Origin: Alphaproteobacteria bacterium | GTDB lineage: Bacteria; Pseudomonadota; Alphaproteobacteria; Rhizobiales; Aestuariivirgaceae | Assembly (NCBI GenBank): GCA_024642465.1 | Contig: JAHEBA010000001.1 | Coordinates: 95,341 to 159,340 of the forward strand | DNA length: 64,000 bases | Direction: 5' to 3' | Shown here: positions 8,924 through 16,313 of the stretch, in pieces | Layout: each line of letters begins with the position of its first letter | How positions within the stretch are numbered: position 1 is the first letter of the stretch | Notes under the pieces: generated by a model | The model's input: only the letters and a program-made list of their open reading frames with translations | Databases searched by the model: none | Told to the model about the DNA's origin: nothing | Position numbers and translations under genes: made by a program

Positions 8924-9763
8924 ATGCGCGACAACATTGAACTTCCCGTCGAGACGATCCGGCTGGCCGATGGCCTGAAGTGGGAGGATGGCTGGTTTGC
9001 AACCCGATTGCTGGACGCCGATACATTGACCATCGGCGAACCCGCCTATCACCAGCGCAACTGGAGTTACCTGATCCGCGACGGCGGTGAGGCACTGCTA
9101 TTCGATACCGGTTCGGGGCGCCGGCCCATTGCACCGCTGGTGGCGCACCATTCCAACGGAGCGCGAGTCACTGCATTCCCGTCGCACATGCACTTCGACC
9201 ACCTCGGCGGTATCAACGCCTTCGGCCCGGTGACGGTGGCCGATCTGCCGATGCTGCGGGCGTGCGAGACGGGAGGCCAGCTCACCCCGGCAGACGAGAT
9301 GTTTCTCGGTCACTACGAGGGCCTGTCCGTGCCGACCTTCGATGTGGGGAGATGGGTCAGGCCGGGAGAGGTTATCGAGGTGGGCGCGCGCCGGCTGGAG
9401 GTGCTGCACACGCCGGGCCACTCACCGGACTCGATCAGCCTCTGGGAGCCTGACAGGAATCGTCTCTACGCCGCCGACTTCATCTACTGTGGTGCGCTCT
9501 ATGCCCAGACGCCGGGGGCTTCGTTGACTCAATACCTCGAAACCTGCCGGCAACTGCTTGAAACGATTCCGCAATCCGCTGAAATCGCATGTGCCCATGG
9601 GCGCCCGGTGAAAGGCATCGACGAGGTGCCGGTCGTGGGTCACGCCGACCTTGAAGACGTTCACGATGTTCTGTCAGGCCTGCTGCAAGGCCCGCCTCAC
9701 ACCGGCGAAGCGCCGGTCAACGAGCGCATGTTCCTGCTCTATTCCGAAGAGAGTTTTCAATAA
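8924..9763 (+). CDS. Metallo-beta-lactamase-fold hydrolase
   Basis: 279 residues. I start at the ATG after the SUMF1 stop, since the ORF-track extension runs back into that gene. The zinc-binding signature is HMHFDHLGG, with further ligands in HTPGHSPDS, YAADFIYCGA and the terminal CAHGRPV. The opening NWSYLIRDGGEALLFDTGSG is typical of MBL hydrolases such as glyoxalase II relatives. There is no signal peptide. It sits seven bases after the preceding stop, so it is probably the last gene of the soe operon. Whether it acts on a sulfur compound cannot be told from sequence. Confidence 0.85.
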   Translation: MRDNIELPVETIRLADGLKWEDGWFATRLLDADTLTIGEPAYHQRNWSYLIRDGGEALLFDTGSGRRPIAPLVAHHSNGARVTAFPSHMHFDHLGGINAFGPVTVADLPMLRACETGGQLTPADEMFLGHYEGLSVPTFDVGRWVRPGEVIEVGARRLEVLHTPGHSPDSISLWEPDRNRLYAADFIYCGALYAQTPGASLTQYLETCRQLLETIPQSAEIACAHGRPVKGIDEVPVVGHADLEDVHDVLSGLLQGPPHTGEAPVNERMFLLYSEESFQ

Positions 9764-9771
9764 ACAGCTAT

Positions 9772-9787
9772 ATAAAGAAAACTTTAT
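9772..9787. promoter_or_regulatory. 16-bp inverted repeat upstream of the homocysteine methyltransferase gene (SahR-like box)
   Basis: ATAAAGAAAACTTTAT has six-base arms (ATAAAG/CTTTAT) around AAAA, 46 bases before the BHMT-like start. The same arms with the same total length occur before metF as ATAAAGATATCTTTAT. From memory this core resembles SahR-type (ArsR-family, S-adenosylhomocysteine-responsive) operators of alphaproteobacterial methionine-cycle genes, but no search was run. Confidence 0.55.
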
Positions 9788-9833
9788 GTGATATGCCGTC
9801 GGCAAACTGATCTTCCATTGAGGTATCCCATCC

Positions 9834-10862
9834 ATGTCTCGCGCAAACTTCCTCGATATGCTCCACAACCGCGACTGGCTGCTCGCCGATGGCGCCACTG
9901 GCACCAACCTGTTTGCAGCCGGTCTGCAGTCGGGCGATGCGCCTGAACTGTGGAACGAGGATCACCCGGACCGCATCCGCACGCTGCATCGCAAGTTCAT
10001 CGAGGCCGGTTCCGACATCGTGCTCACCAACTCGTTTGGCGGGTCGTCGTACCGGCTCAAGCTGCACAATGCGCAAGACCGCGTGGGCGAGCTGAACAGG
10101 AAGGCTGCCGAACTTGCCCGCCTCGAGGCCGATGCAGCAGACCGGCCCGTCATCGTTGCCGGTTCGATGGGCCCGACGGGCGAGATCATGGAGCCGGTCG
10201 GTTCGCTGTCCCATGCCGATGCCGTCAAGGCATTCGCCGAGCAGGCCAAGGCGCTGGAAGAAGGCGGAGCCGACGTACTGTGGATTGAGACCATGTCGTC
10301 GGAGGAAGAATTCAAGGCGGCACTTGAAGGTGCGCGCACCACCAAGCTGCCCGTCGTCGCCACCATGAGCTTCGACACCAACGGCCGCACCATGATGGGT
10401 CTGACGCCAGCCAACTACGCCAAGCTTGCCCCGGCCCAGCCCGGCGCGCCCGATGCCATCGGCGCCAACTGTGGTACCGGTGCTGCCGAACTGGTCGCCG
10501 CCGTTCTCGGCATGACCGAGGCCGACCCGGACGCGGTCGTCGTCGCCAAGGGCAATTGCGGCATTCCGGCCTGGGTGGATGGCCACATCCACTATGATGG
10601 CACGCCTGAACTGATGGCCGACTATGCCCGGCTGGCGCTGGATGCAGGCGCAAAGATCATCGGTGGCTGCTGCGGCACCACCTACGAACACGTGCGCGCC
10701 ATGCGCGATTCGCTCGACAGCTACCGCAAGGGCGACCGCCCGGACGTTGACGAGGTTGAGGCCCGTCTCGGCAAGGTGTCCGCCCTGGCGCACGGCACCG
10801 ACACGGCTGCCGAAGGCGCAGCACGCCGTGGCCGCGAGGGCCGGGGCCGCAGGAGGGGTTAG
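9834..10862 (+). CDS. Homocysteine S-methyltransferase domain protein (BHMT-like; methionine synthase part A) with Arg/Gly C-terminal tag
   Basis: 342 residues. It is a zinc-dependent homocysteine methyltransferase barrel with C213 (GANCGTG) and C279/C280 (IIGGCCGTTYEH) as the zinc cysteines, and ADGATGTNLF at the N-terminus. It could take methyl from betaine or act as the homocysteine half of a split MetH. I favour the split-MetH role because the window holds separate corrinoid, methyl-H4folate and activation proteins. Its last ~15 residues (RRGREGRGRRRG) are a basic tag also found at the ends of those partners. A SahR-like palindrome lies upstream. The stop overlaps by four bases with a convergent gene. 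Confidence 0.85.
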   Translation: MSRANFLDMLHNRDWLLADGATGTNLFAAGLQSGDAPELWNEDHPDRIRTLHRKFIEAGSDIVLTNSFGGSSYRLKLHNAQDRVGELNRKAAELARLEADAADRPVIVAGSMGPTGEIMEPVGSLSHADAVKAFAEQAKALEEGGADVLWIETMSSEEEFKAALEGARTTKLPVVATMSFDTNGRTMMGLTPANYAKLAPAQPGAPDAIGANCGTGAAELVAAVLGMTEADPDAVVVAKGNCGIPAWVDGHIHYDGTPELMADYARLALDAGAKIIGGCCGTTYEHVRAMRDSLDSYRKGDRPDVDEVEARLGKVSALAHGTDTAAEGAARRGREGRGRRRG

Positions 10863-12115
10863 GCCAGCCCTTCCAGCCGCTCCAGCACGGTTTCGACTTC
10901 GTCCACCGTATTGTAGTGGGCAAGGCCGATGCGCAGTACGCCGCCCTTGTCCATGAGGTTCATGCGGTTGATGGGTTCAAGCGCGTAGTTGTGGCCCGAC
11001 CACAGGAAGATATTGTCCTTGGCGAAGGCCTCAGCCAGATCGGCCGGGTTCTTGCCCTCAACGGTGATGGATACCGTGGGAACCCGCCGGTGCATGGCGT
11101 TCGCCGAGGTGATGCCGCGAACTTTCACGCCCTTGATCGAGGTGAGGCCGCCAATGAGCTGGCGCGTCAGCGTCATTTCATGCTCCTGCAATGCGTTCAT
11201 GCCGCTCACAATGCGCATGCGGGACACCTGAACACCATGGTTCTGATCCTCGCCATGCGAGGCGATGTACTCGATGGCGCCAAGGGTGGCTGCCAGCGTC
11301 TCGCGCGCCGCGGTGCCGCTTTCGAACGCAGCGGGCGGGCCGTACTCCAGCGCCGGGCGCACGTTGTAGGAGTAGAGGGTTTCCAGCAGCGCGCGCCGGC
11401 CATACATCACGCCCTGGTGCGGGCCGAACCACTTGTACGCCGAGGACACCAGGAAGTCGCAGCCGATGGCCTGCACGTCGATCGGGATGTGCGGGGCGGA
11501 CTGCACCGCATCGACGAAGGTGACGGCGCCGGCTGCGCGGGCCTTGCGGCAGATGGCTGAAACGTCGTTGATGGTACCGGTGCAATTGGAGGCATGCCCC
11601 AACGCCACGATCTTGGTCCGCTCGGTCAGAACCTTGTCGAGCGCGTCGTCGGCAAACTCGAACGTGTCCGGATCGAAGTCGAGCCACTTCACCGTTGCTC
11701 CGGTATCGGACGCGACGTGCAGCCAGGGCGCCACGTTGGCATCATGGTCCATGCGCGACAGGACGATCTCGTCGTCTTTCGAAATCTTGAGTGATTTCTG
11801 AAGGTTGCGCGACATGGCGAGCGTCATGGTGGTCATGTTCGCGCCGAACATGATCTCCGACGGGGAGGGCGCGTTGTAGAACTGCGCGGCGGCGATGCGG
11901 GTCTGGTCAACCAGTTCCTGGGCCAGCCGCGAGGTGATGAAGGCGCCGCCGAGATTGGCGTTCTGGCTGATCATGGCCTGGCAGGCGCGATCGATTACCC
12001 GTTGCGGAACCTGCGTTCCGGCAGGATTGTCGAGATAGATGCGGGACTTGCCCTCGTCCTTGATTGAAAGCGAGGGAAACTGCGCGCGCGCAACCTCAAC
12101 GGAAAATCCGCTCAT
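10859..12115 (-). CDS. Cysteine-desulfurase-like class V aminotransferase-family protein
   Basis: 418 residues, PLP fold-type I class V. The PLP lysine is K228 in SSAYKWFGPHQGVM, and VDAVQSAPH (D202) contacts the pyridine nitrogen. N-terminal IYLDNPAGTQVP and NANLGGAF fit the 'cysteine desulfurase-like' subfamily rather than IscS/SufS. I see no conserved mobile-loop active cysteine of the SufS kind. The substrate is unknown. It is convergent with the BHMT-like gene and divergent from the corrinoid protein gene, with a 245-base spacer that must hold both promoters. Confidence 0.82.
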   Translation of the reverse strand: MSGFSVEVARAQFPSLSIKDEGKSRIYLDNPAGTQVPQRVIDRACQAMISQNANLGGAFITSRLAQELVDQTRIAAAQFYNAPSPSEIMFGANMTTMTLAMSRNLQKSLKISKDDEIVLSRMDHDANVAPWLHVASDTGATVKWLDFDPDTFEFADDALDKVLTERTKIVALGHASNCTGTINDVSAICRKARAAGAVTFVDAVQSAPHIPIDVQAIGCDFLVSSAYKWFGPHQGVMYGRRALLETLYSYNVRPALEYGPPAAFESGTAARETLAATLGAIEYIASHGEDQNHGVQVSRMRIVSGMNALQEHEMTLTRQLIGGLTSIKGVKVRGITSANAMHRRVPTVSITVEGKNPADLAEAFAKDNIFLWSGHNYALEPINRMNLMDKGGVLRIGLAHYNTVDEVETVLERLEGLA

Positions 12116-12294
12116 TATTGGGGTTTCCTCCAGATCCGCTGCCGTGTGAACATATGCGGCTTGCTGAATTCATTGTCATCGTCATTACACGTGGCAGGTT
12201 GGCTCGGCAATAGGCCGAAAGGCGGCATGAATTGAAACCGGCAGGCCACAGTCGCATTCAGGCATGTTGTTGTCGCTAAGAATACGTTGCCGGA

Positions 12295-12309
12295 ACCGCG
12301 AAACGCGGT
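12295..12309. repeat. Short perfect inverted repeat before the corrinoid-protein gene
   Basis: ACCGCG-AAA-CGCGGT forms a six-base-pair stem about 50 bases upstream of the corrinoid-protein start. It could be an operator or a leader hairpin. No B12-box or cobalamin-riboswitch core is recognisable around it. Confidence 0.35.
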
Positions 12310-12360
12310 AAAAAGCTTGGAGAAACTTCAACTGGCCCGCGCCTTCTACGGAGTAAGCGG

Positions 12361-13050
12361 ATGAGCGACGACGATCTTGATCTCAGGTCACTGGATGACG
12401 ATGAACTCGTGCAGCAGATGCACGACGACCTCTACGACGGTCTCAAGGAAGAGATCGAAGAGAGCGTGAACATCCTGCTTGAGCGCGGCTGGACCCCTTA
12501 CAAGATTCTGACCGAAGGCCTGGTCGAAGGCATGCGCATTGTCGGCATCGACTTCCGCGACGGCATCCTGTTCGTGCCGGAAGTGCTGCTGGCTGCCAAC
12601 GCGATGAAGGCAGGCATGGCCATCCTGAAGCCGCTGCTGGCAGAAACCGGCGCCCCGCGCGTCGGCAAGATGGTGATCGGCACCGTCAAGGGCGACATTC
12701 ACGACATCGGCAAGAACCTCGTCGCCATGATGATGGAAGGCGCAGGCTTCGAAGTCATCAACATCGGCATCAACAATCCGGTCGAGAACTATCTCGCCGC
12801 CATCGAAGAGCACCAGCCGGACATTCTCGGCATGTCGGCGCTTCTCACCACCACCATGCCCTACATGAAGGTCGTCATCGACACCCTCAAGGAAAAGGGC
12901 ATGCGCGACGACTATATCGTGCTGGTCGGCGGAGCCCCGCTCAACGAGGAGTTCGCTGCAGCAATCGGCGCAGATGCCTATTGCCGCGACGCGGCTGTGG
13001 CCGTTGAAACCGCCAAGGATTTCATGGCGCGCAAGCACAATCAGGTCTGA
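12361..13050 (+). CDS. Corrinoid (methylcobamide) protein, MtbC/MtgC-like
   Basis: 229 residues. A helical cap domain (~35-95; LLERGWTPYKILTEGLVEGMRIVG) precedes the B12-binding Rossmann domain with the base-off signature GDIHDIGKN, where H114 is the lower cobalt ligand. MSALLTTT and VGGAPLNEEFA complete the cobalamin pocket. It carries the methyl group between methyltransferases. The first ~34 residues are strikingly acidic (15 Asp/Glu, one Arg, one Lys; SDDDLDLRSLDDDELVQQM). This is opposite in charge to the Arg-rich tags on its likely partners. It is the only corrinoid protein in the window, and a strong terminator follows. Confidence 0.93.
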   Translation: MSDDDLDLRSLDDDELVQQMHDDLYDGLKEEIEESVNILLERGWTPYKILTEGLVEGMRIVGIDFRDGILFVPEVLLAANAMKAGMAILKPLLAETGAPRVGKMVIGTVKGDIHDIGKNLVAMMMEGAGFEVINIGINNPVENYLAAIEEHQPDILGMSALLTTTMPYMKVVIDTLKEKGMRDDYIVLVGGAPLNEEFAAAIGADAYCRDAAVAVETAKDFMARKHNQV

Positions 13051-13091
13051 TTGTTCAGCCATAGATTTGCCCGCAACCGGGCGCAGTCTTT

Positions 13092-13127
13092 AAGGGGGCC
13101 GGATGCCAGGTGCGTCCGGCCCCTTTT
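13092..13127 (+). terminator. Rho-independent terminator after the corrinoid-protein gene
   Basis: GGGGCCGGA pairs with TCCGGCCCC around an 11-base loop, extended by A-U pairs and followed by TTTT. It lies about 40 bases past the stop codon, so the corrinoid gene is probably transcribed alone. Confidence 0.85.
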
Positions 13128-13309
13128 CCTTGTGCGATCCCTCGGCCTTGCGAACATGAACGCCAGATGAACGGCGCCATCAGCATCCGTTCAGCCAGCC
13201 TGCGCTAGAAAGGGCACAAGACAAACACCGGCGGACCGAAATCAACAAGACCGGCCTCGAAGGGTTTGTAGCAAGACTTGAAATTGAACGTACTGAAGGA
13301 GAAACCCAA

Positions 13310-13624
13310 ATGTTCAAGAAGTCCCTGATTGCTGCTGTTACCGCTCTTGCCCTGGCTGCCGCCTCCGCTTCCCCGGCGCAGGCAATGTCGAAGAAGGGTG
13401 CCGCGTTCCTCGGCCTCGGCATTGGCAGCGCCATCGCGCTGGGCGCCGCCGCCGCCCATGACCGTCACCGCTACTATGAAGACGATGGCTACTACTATGC
13501 CGGTGGCGGCTACGGCTATCGCTCCGTGCGCCGCGAATACCGCTACTGGTCCAACGAATGTGCAGCCCGTCATGGCTGGGAAACCCGCCGCTGGTTCCGC
13601 TGCATGGACAGTCACGGCGTCTAA
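13310..13624 (+). CDS. Small secreted Gly/Tyr-rich protein (paralogue 1)
   Basis: 104 residues. A clear signal peptide (FKKSLIAAVTALALAAASA, cleavage near SPAQA) is followed by SKKGAAFLGLGIGSAIALGAAAA, then a Tyr/Gly-rich stretch (DDGYYYAGGGYGY) and a C-terminal block with two cysteines (NECAARHGWETRRWFRCMD). The Cys pair, GW-T--W spacing and leader match the next gene, so they are tandem paralogues. The pattern resembles short lectin-like/BA14K-type secreted proteins of alphaproteobacteria, but I do not recognise a defined function. It is flanked by its own terminator. Confidence 0.75.
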   Translation: MFKKSLIAAVTALALAAASASPAQAMSKKGAAFLGLGIGSAIALGAAAAHDRHRYYEDDGYYYAGGGYGYRSVRREYRYWSNECAARHGWETRRWFRCMDSHGV

Positions 13625-13661
13625 GCCAGGCCACATCCGGCCGATCATCCAGAATACTTCA

Positions 13662-13687
13662 CTGCCGGGCTCAGTCCCGGCGGTTTT
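13662..13687 (+). terminator. Rho-independent terminator after small secreted paralogue 1
   Basis: CTGCCGGG pairs with CCCGGCGG (one wobble pair) around a six-base loop, directly followed by TTTT. The two small paralogues therefore have separate transcripts. Confidence 0.75.
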
Positions 13688-13838
13688 GCTTTGCGTCCGG
13701 CGCAAGAGCCGCGCGCACGCAATGTGACTTAATGCACAACGCAGCGATTACCGATCTGTCATGTTGGGTCCATCGAAACGGACCGCAACGCCGGTCGCCA
13801 TGAAGACAACATAAGAAGAAAACAGAGGAAACACGACA

Positions 13839-14132
13839 ATGACCGCCATCCGCAATACCGCCATCGCCGCCATCGCAGCCCTGACCATCGCTGCTTCCAT
13901 GGCCTCGCCCGCACAGGCTCTGTCCAAGAAGGGCGCCTGGGCACTGGGCATCGGCCTGGGAACCGTGGCCGCAGTCGGCGCTGCCCACGCCTATGGCCAT
14001 GGCTACTACGGCTATGGCGGCGGCTACTACGGAGAAGGCCGCGCCTATCGCCGCGCCGCCCGCCAGTGCGCCAATCGCTGGGGCTGGCACACCTGGAAGT
14101 GGGAACGTTGCATGGATCGCCGTGGTTTCTGA
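13839..14132 (+). CDS. Small secreted Gly/Tyr-rich protein (paralogue 2)
   Basis: 97 residues, the tandem partner of the preceding gene. The signal peptide (AIAAIAALTIAASMASPAQA) is followed by LSKKGAWALGIGLGTVAAVGA, a Gly/Tyr run (GYYGYGGGYYGEG) and CANRWGWHTWKWERCMDRRG, whose cysteine spacing equals that of paralogue 1. The two cysteines probably form a disulfide in the periplasm or outside the cell. The function is not recognised. A strong terminator follows. Confidence 0.72.
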   Translation: MTAIRNTAIAAIAALTIAASMASPAQALSKKGAWALGIGLGTVAAVGAAHAYGHGYYGYGGGYYGEGRAYRRAARQCANRWGWHTWKWERCMDRRGF

Positions 14133-14160
14133 ACTCCCCGGAACAGAGGCTTCGGAGACG

Positions 14161-14198
14161 GGCACCGCCGGAGCAATCCGGCGGTGCCTTGCCGTTTT
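14161..14198 (+). terminator. Rho-independent terminator after small secreted paralogue 2
   Basis: A perfect 12-bp stem (GGCACCGCCGGA / TCCGGCGGTGCC) with a GCAA tetraloop is followed by CTTGCCGTTTT-type sequence. The stem is very stable. The U-tract is slightly delayed. Confidence 0.75.
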
Positions 14199-14227
14199 CG
14201 GCATGGCCGCACCGGGCCTGCGGGCGT

Positions 14228-14872
14228 ATGATGATGGCGATGAGTGAAGTGGCGCCAGAACAGCATTACGAGTTTCACAAAGGCTCCGGCGACGTGCTGG
14301 TGATCGCCTGCGGGGCGCTGGCGCGCGAACTGGTTGCGCTGGTCGAGATGAACGGCTGGCGCCAGCTCGACATCCAGTGCCTGCCGGCAATCTGGCACAA
14401 CACGCCCGAGAAGATTCCCGGCGGCGTGCGTGACGCCGTGCGCAAGGCCAGGGATGCCGGCCGCTACCGTCAGATCTTCGTCGCCTATGGCGATTGCGGC
14501 ACCGGCGGCCTGCTCGACAAGGTGATCGAGGCCGAGGGCGTCGAGCGCATCGACGGGCCGCATTGCTATTCGTTCTTCTCCGGCAACGAGGTCTGGAAGA
14601 CCCATGAGGACGAAATTTCTGCGTTCTACCTGACCGACTATCTCGCCCGCCATTTCGACGCGCTGGTCTGGAAGGGCTTCGGCCTCGACCGGCATCCGGA
14701 ACTGAGGGACATGATGTTCTCCAACTACACCAAGGTCGTGTATCTGGCGCAGACGGAGGACCATCACCTCAAGGAGCTGGCGCAGCAGGCGGCGGCAAAG
14801 CTGGGCCTGGACTACGAATACCGCTCTACCGGCTATGGCGACCTGGCCCTGGCCATGAAGTCCCTCAAGTAA
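14228..14872 (+). CDS. DUF1638 family protein
   Basis: About 214 residues from the first of four clustered ATG codons (MMMAMSEV). The exact start is uncertain because no strong ribosome site is visible. DLVIACGAL-type opening (DVLVIACGALARELV), IFVAYGDCGTGGLLD and CYSFFSGNEVW are hallmarks of DUF1638. The family is repeatedly found beside corrinoid methyltransferases in methanogens and proteobacteria, but its biochemistry is, to my knowledge, unknown. Several conserved Cys/His residues suggest metal or cofactor handling. Here it lies between the corrinoid-protein region and mttB1, so an accessory role in methyl transfer is plausible. Confidence 0.8.
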   Translation: MMMAMSEVAPEQHYEFHKGSGDVLVIACGALARELVALVEMNGWRQLDIQCLPAIWHNTPEKIPGGVRDAVRKARDAGRYRQIFVAYGDCGTGGLLDKVIEAEGVERIDGPHCYSFFSGNEVWKTHEDEISAFYLTDYLARHFDALVWKGFGLDRHPELRDMMFSNYTKVVYLAQTEDHHLKELAQQAAAKLGLDYEYRSTGYGDLALAMKSLK

Positions 14873-14954
14873 ATCCACCCTGCGGTTTCGCTCTCGCGCC
14901 CCGAGCCGCTATACCCCTTTGCAAACCTGTTGGAAGCAAAGGAGCACACCCGAG

Positions 14955-15413
14955 ATGACATGGAACGTCTACCTGTCCGGCGAAATCCACACCGACTGGC
15001 GCGATGAAGTACGCACCGGCGTCGAGAAAGCAGGCCTCCCCGTAAGCTTCTCCGCGCCCGTTACCAATCACCCGGCGTCTGACGACTGCGGCGTGGCCAT
15101 CCTGGGCGAGGAGCCGAACAAGTTCTGGCATGACAACAAGGGCGCCAACATCAACGCCATTCGCACCCGCACCCTGATCGAGAAGGCCGACGTCGTGGTC
15201 GTGCGCTTTGGCGACAAGTACAAGCAGTGGAACGCGGCGTTTGACGCGGGCTATGCGGCAGCGCTTGGCAAGCCGCTGATCATCATGCACGGGGCCGATC
15301 ACCAGCATGCGTTGAAGGAAGTGGACGCCGCCGCCCTTGCCGTGACCGAAACCCCGCAGCAGGTCGTCGACATCCTGCGCTACGTCATAAACGGCGAACT
15401 GGACGGGTATTGA
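14955..15413 (+). CDS. YtoQ family protein
   Basis: 152 residues starting MTWNVYLSGEIHTDWR. This ATG is chosen over the upstream ORF-track start because AAAGGAGC precedes it. WNVYLSGEIHTDWRDEV, EEPNKFWHDNKGA and VVRFGDKYKQWNAAFDAG are characteristic of YtoQ, a nucleoside 2-deoxyribosyltransferase-like fold of unknown function. Soluble, with no membrane segment. Its neighbours do not reveal its role. Confidence 0.82.
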   Translation: MTWNVYLSGEIHTDWRDEVRTGVEKAGLPVSFSAPVTNHPASDDCGVAILGEEPNKFWHDNKGANINAIRTRTLIEKADVVVVRFGDKYKQWNAAFDAGYAAALGKPLIIMHGADHQHALKEVDAAALAVTETPQQVVDILRYVINGELDGY

Positions 15414-15488
15414 AGGCCCGCCAATTTGGCCGATTGCGGGTTTTGATGTAGTCTTTATGGACACTGCTCGCCGTTACAGGAGGGAGCA

Positions 15489-16301
15489 ATGCCCAAGATT
15501 CCATCTGCCACCAGGGAAGAACTTGAGGCTGGACGCGGCTACGAGGCGCTGTTTGTGCCGGCGCTGTTCGAACCCTGGACCAAACACCTCGTCAATGGCG
15601 CAGGCATTGTAGAGGGATGTGACGTTCTCGACGTCGCGTGCGGGTCTGGCGTGCTTGCGCGTCATGCGTTCGAGGAGGCAGGCAAGTCCGGCAGGGTGGT
15701 TGGCGTCGATCCGGCGCCGGGCATGATTGCTGCGGCAAACGAAGTCCAGCCTGGCATCGAATGGATGCTGGGCCGTGCCGAGGAACTGCCCTTCGAAGAC
15801 GGAACATTTGACTGTGTCGTCTCCCAGTTCGGCATGATGTTCTTCCAGGACAGGGACAAGGCGGCCACCGAGATGCACCGTGTCCTCAAGCCCGGAGGGC
15901 GAGTGGCAGTGGCCGTCTGGAACTCCATCGAGCACAACCCGGCGTATCGGGATATCATCGCCGTACTGGATGAACAGGTAGGTACTGAGGCAGGCGATGC
16001 CTTGAGACTGCCTTATACTCTCGGCGATGCGGGGCAGGTCACCATGAGCCTCTCGGCAGGTGGATTTGAAGATGTGGCCTGCGAAACAAGAACCGAGCAG
16101 GCGGGTTTTCCCGGGTCCCGCACGATGGTTGAAGCAGAACTGCGCGGTTGGTTGCCGCTCTTCGGCATCAATCTCTCGGAAGAGAAGATCGCTGATGTGC
16201 TGCAGAAGTCTGACGGCAAGCTGTCGAAATATGCGACGCCGTCAGGAGAAGCGGTTTTCCCGACTTCGGCCCATATCATTACCGCTCGCAGGCAGCACTA
16301 G
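15489..16301 (+). CDS. Class I SAM-dependent methyltransferase
   Basis: 270 residues with a UbiE-like methyltransferase domain. Motif I is VLDVACGSGVLARHA, the acidic loop VVGVDPAPGM, then LPFEDGTFDCVVSQFGMMFF and LKPGGRVAVAVW. GGAGG-like ribosome site AGGAGGGAGC precedes the ATG. The substrate is unknown. The next gene is a shorter-spaced paralogous methyltransferase broken by a stop codon. This intact copy provides the reference for the missing residue there (SQFGMMFF). Confidence 0.87.
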   Translation: MPKIPSATREELEAGRGYEALFVPALFEPWTKHLVNGAGIVEGCDVLDVACGSGVLARHAFEEAGKSGRVVGVDPAPGMIAAANEVQPGIEWMLGRAEELPFEDGTFDCVVSQFGMMFFQDRDKAATEMHRVLKPGGRVAVAVWNSIEHNPAYRDIIAVLDEQVGTEAGDALRLPYTLGDAGQVTMSLSAGGFEDVACETRTEQAGFPGSRTMVEAELRGWLPLFGINLSEEKIADVLQKSDGKLSKYATPSGEAVFPTSAHIITARRQH

Positions 16302-16313
16302 CAGGCATACGCC

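Noticed and set aside
9834-10862. BHMT-like gene read simply as betaine:homocysteine methyltransferase
   Set aside because: Not excluded, but the shared tag with the pterin enzyme and RACo, the SahR-like box and the presence of a free corrinoid protein make the split methionine synthase role more likely.
10800-10862. Arg-rich C-termini as artefacts of GC-rich read-through past true stops
   Set aside because: Each tag is in frame with a well-defined domain and ends at a normal stop. The three share EGR-x-RRR-G despite different codons.
12116-12360. Possible cobalamin riboswitch upstream of the corrinoid-protein gene
   Set aside because: No B12-box-like conserved core could be recognised; only a short six-base-pair dyad is present.
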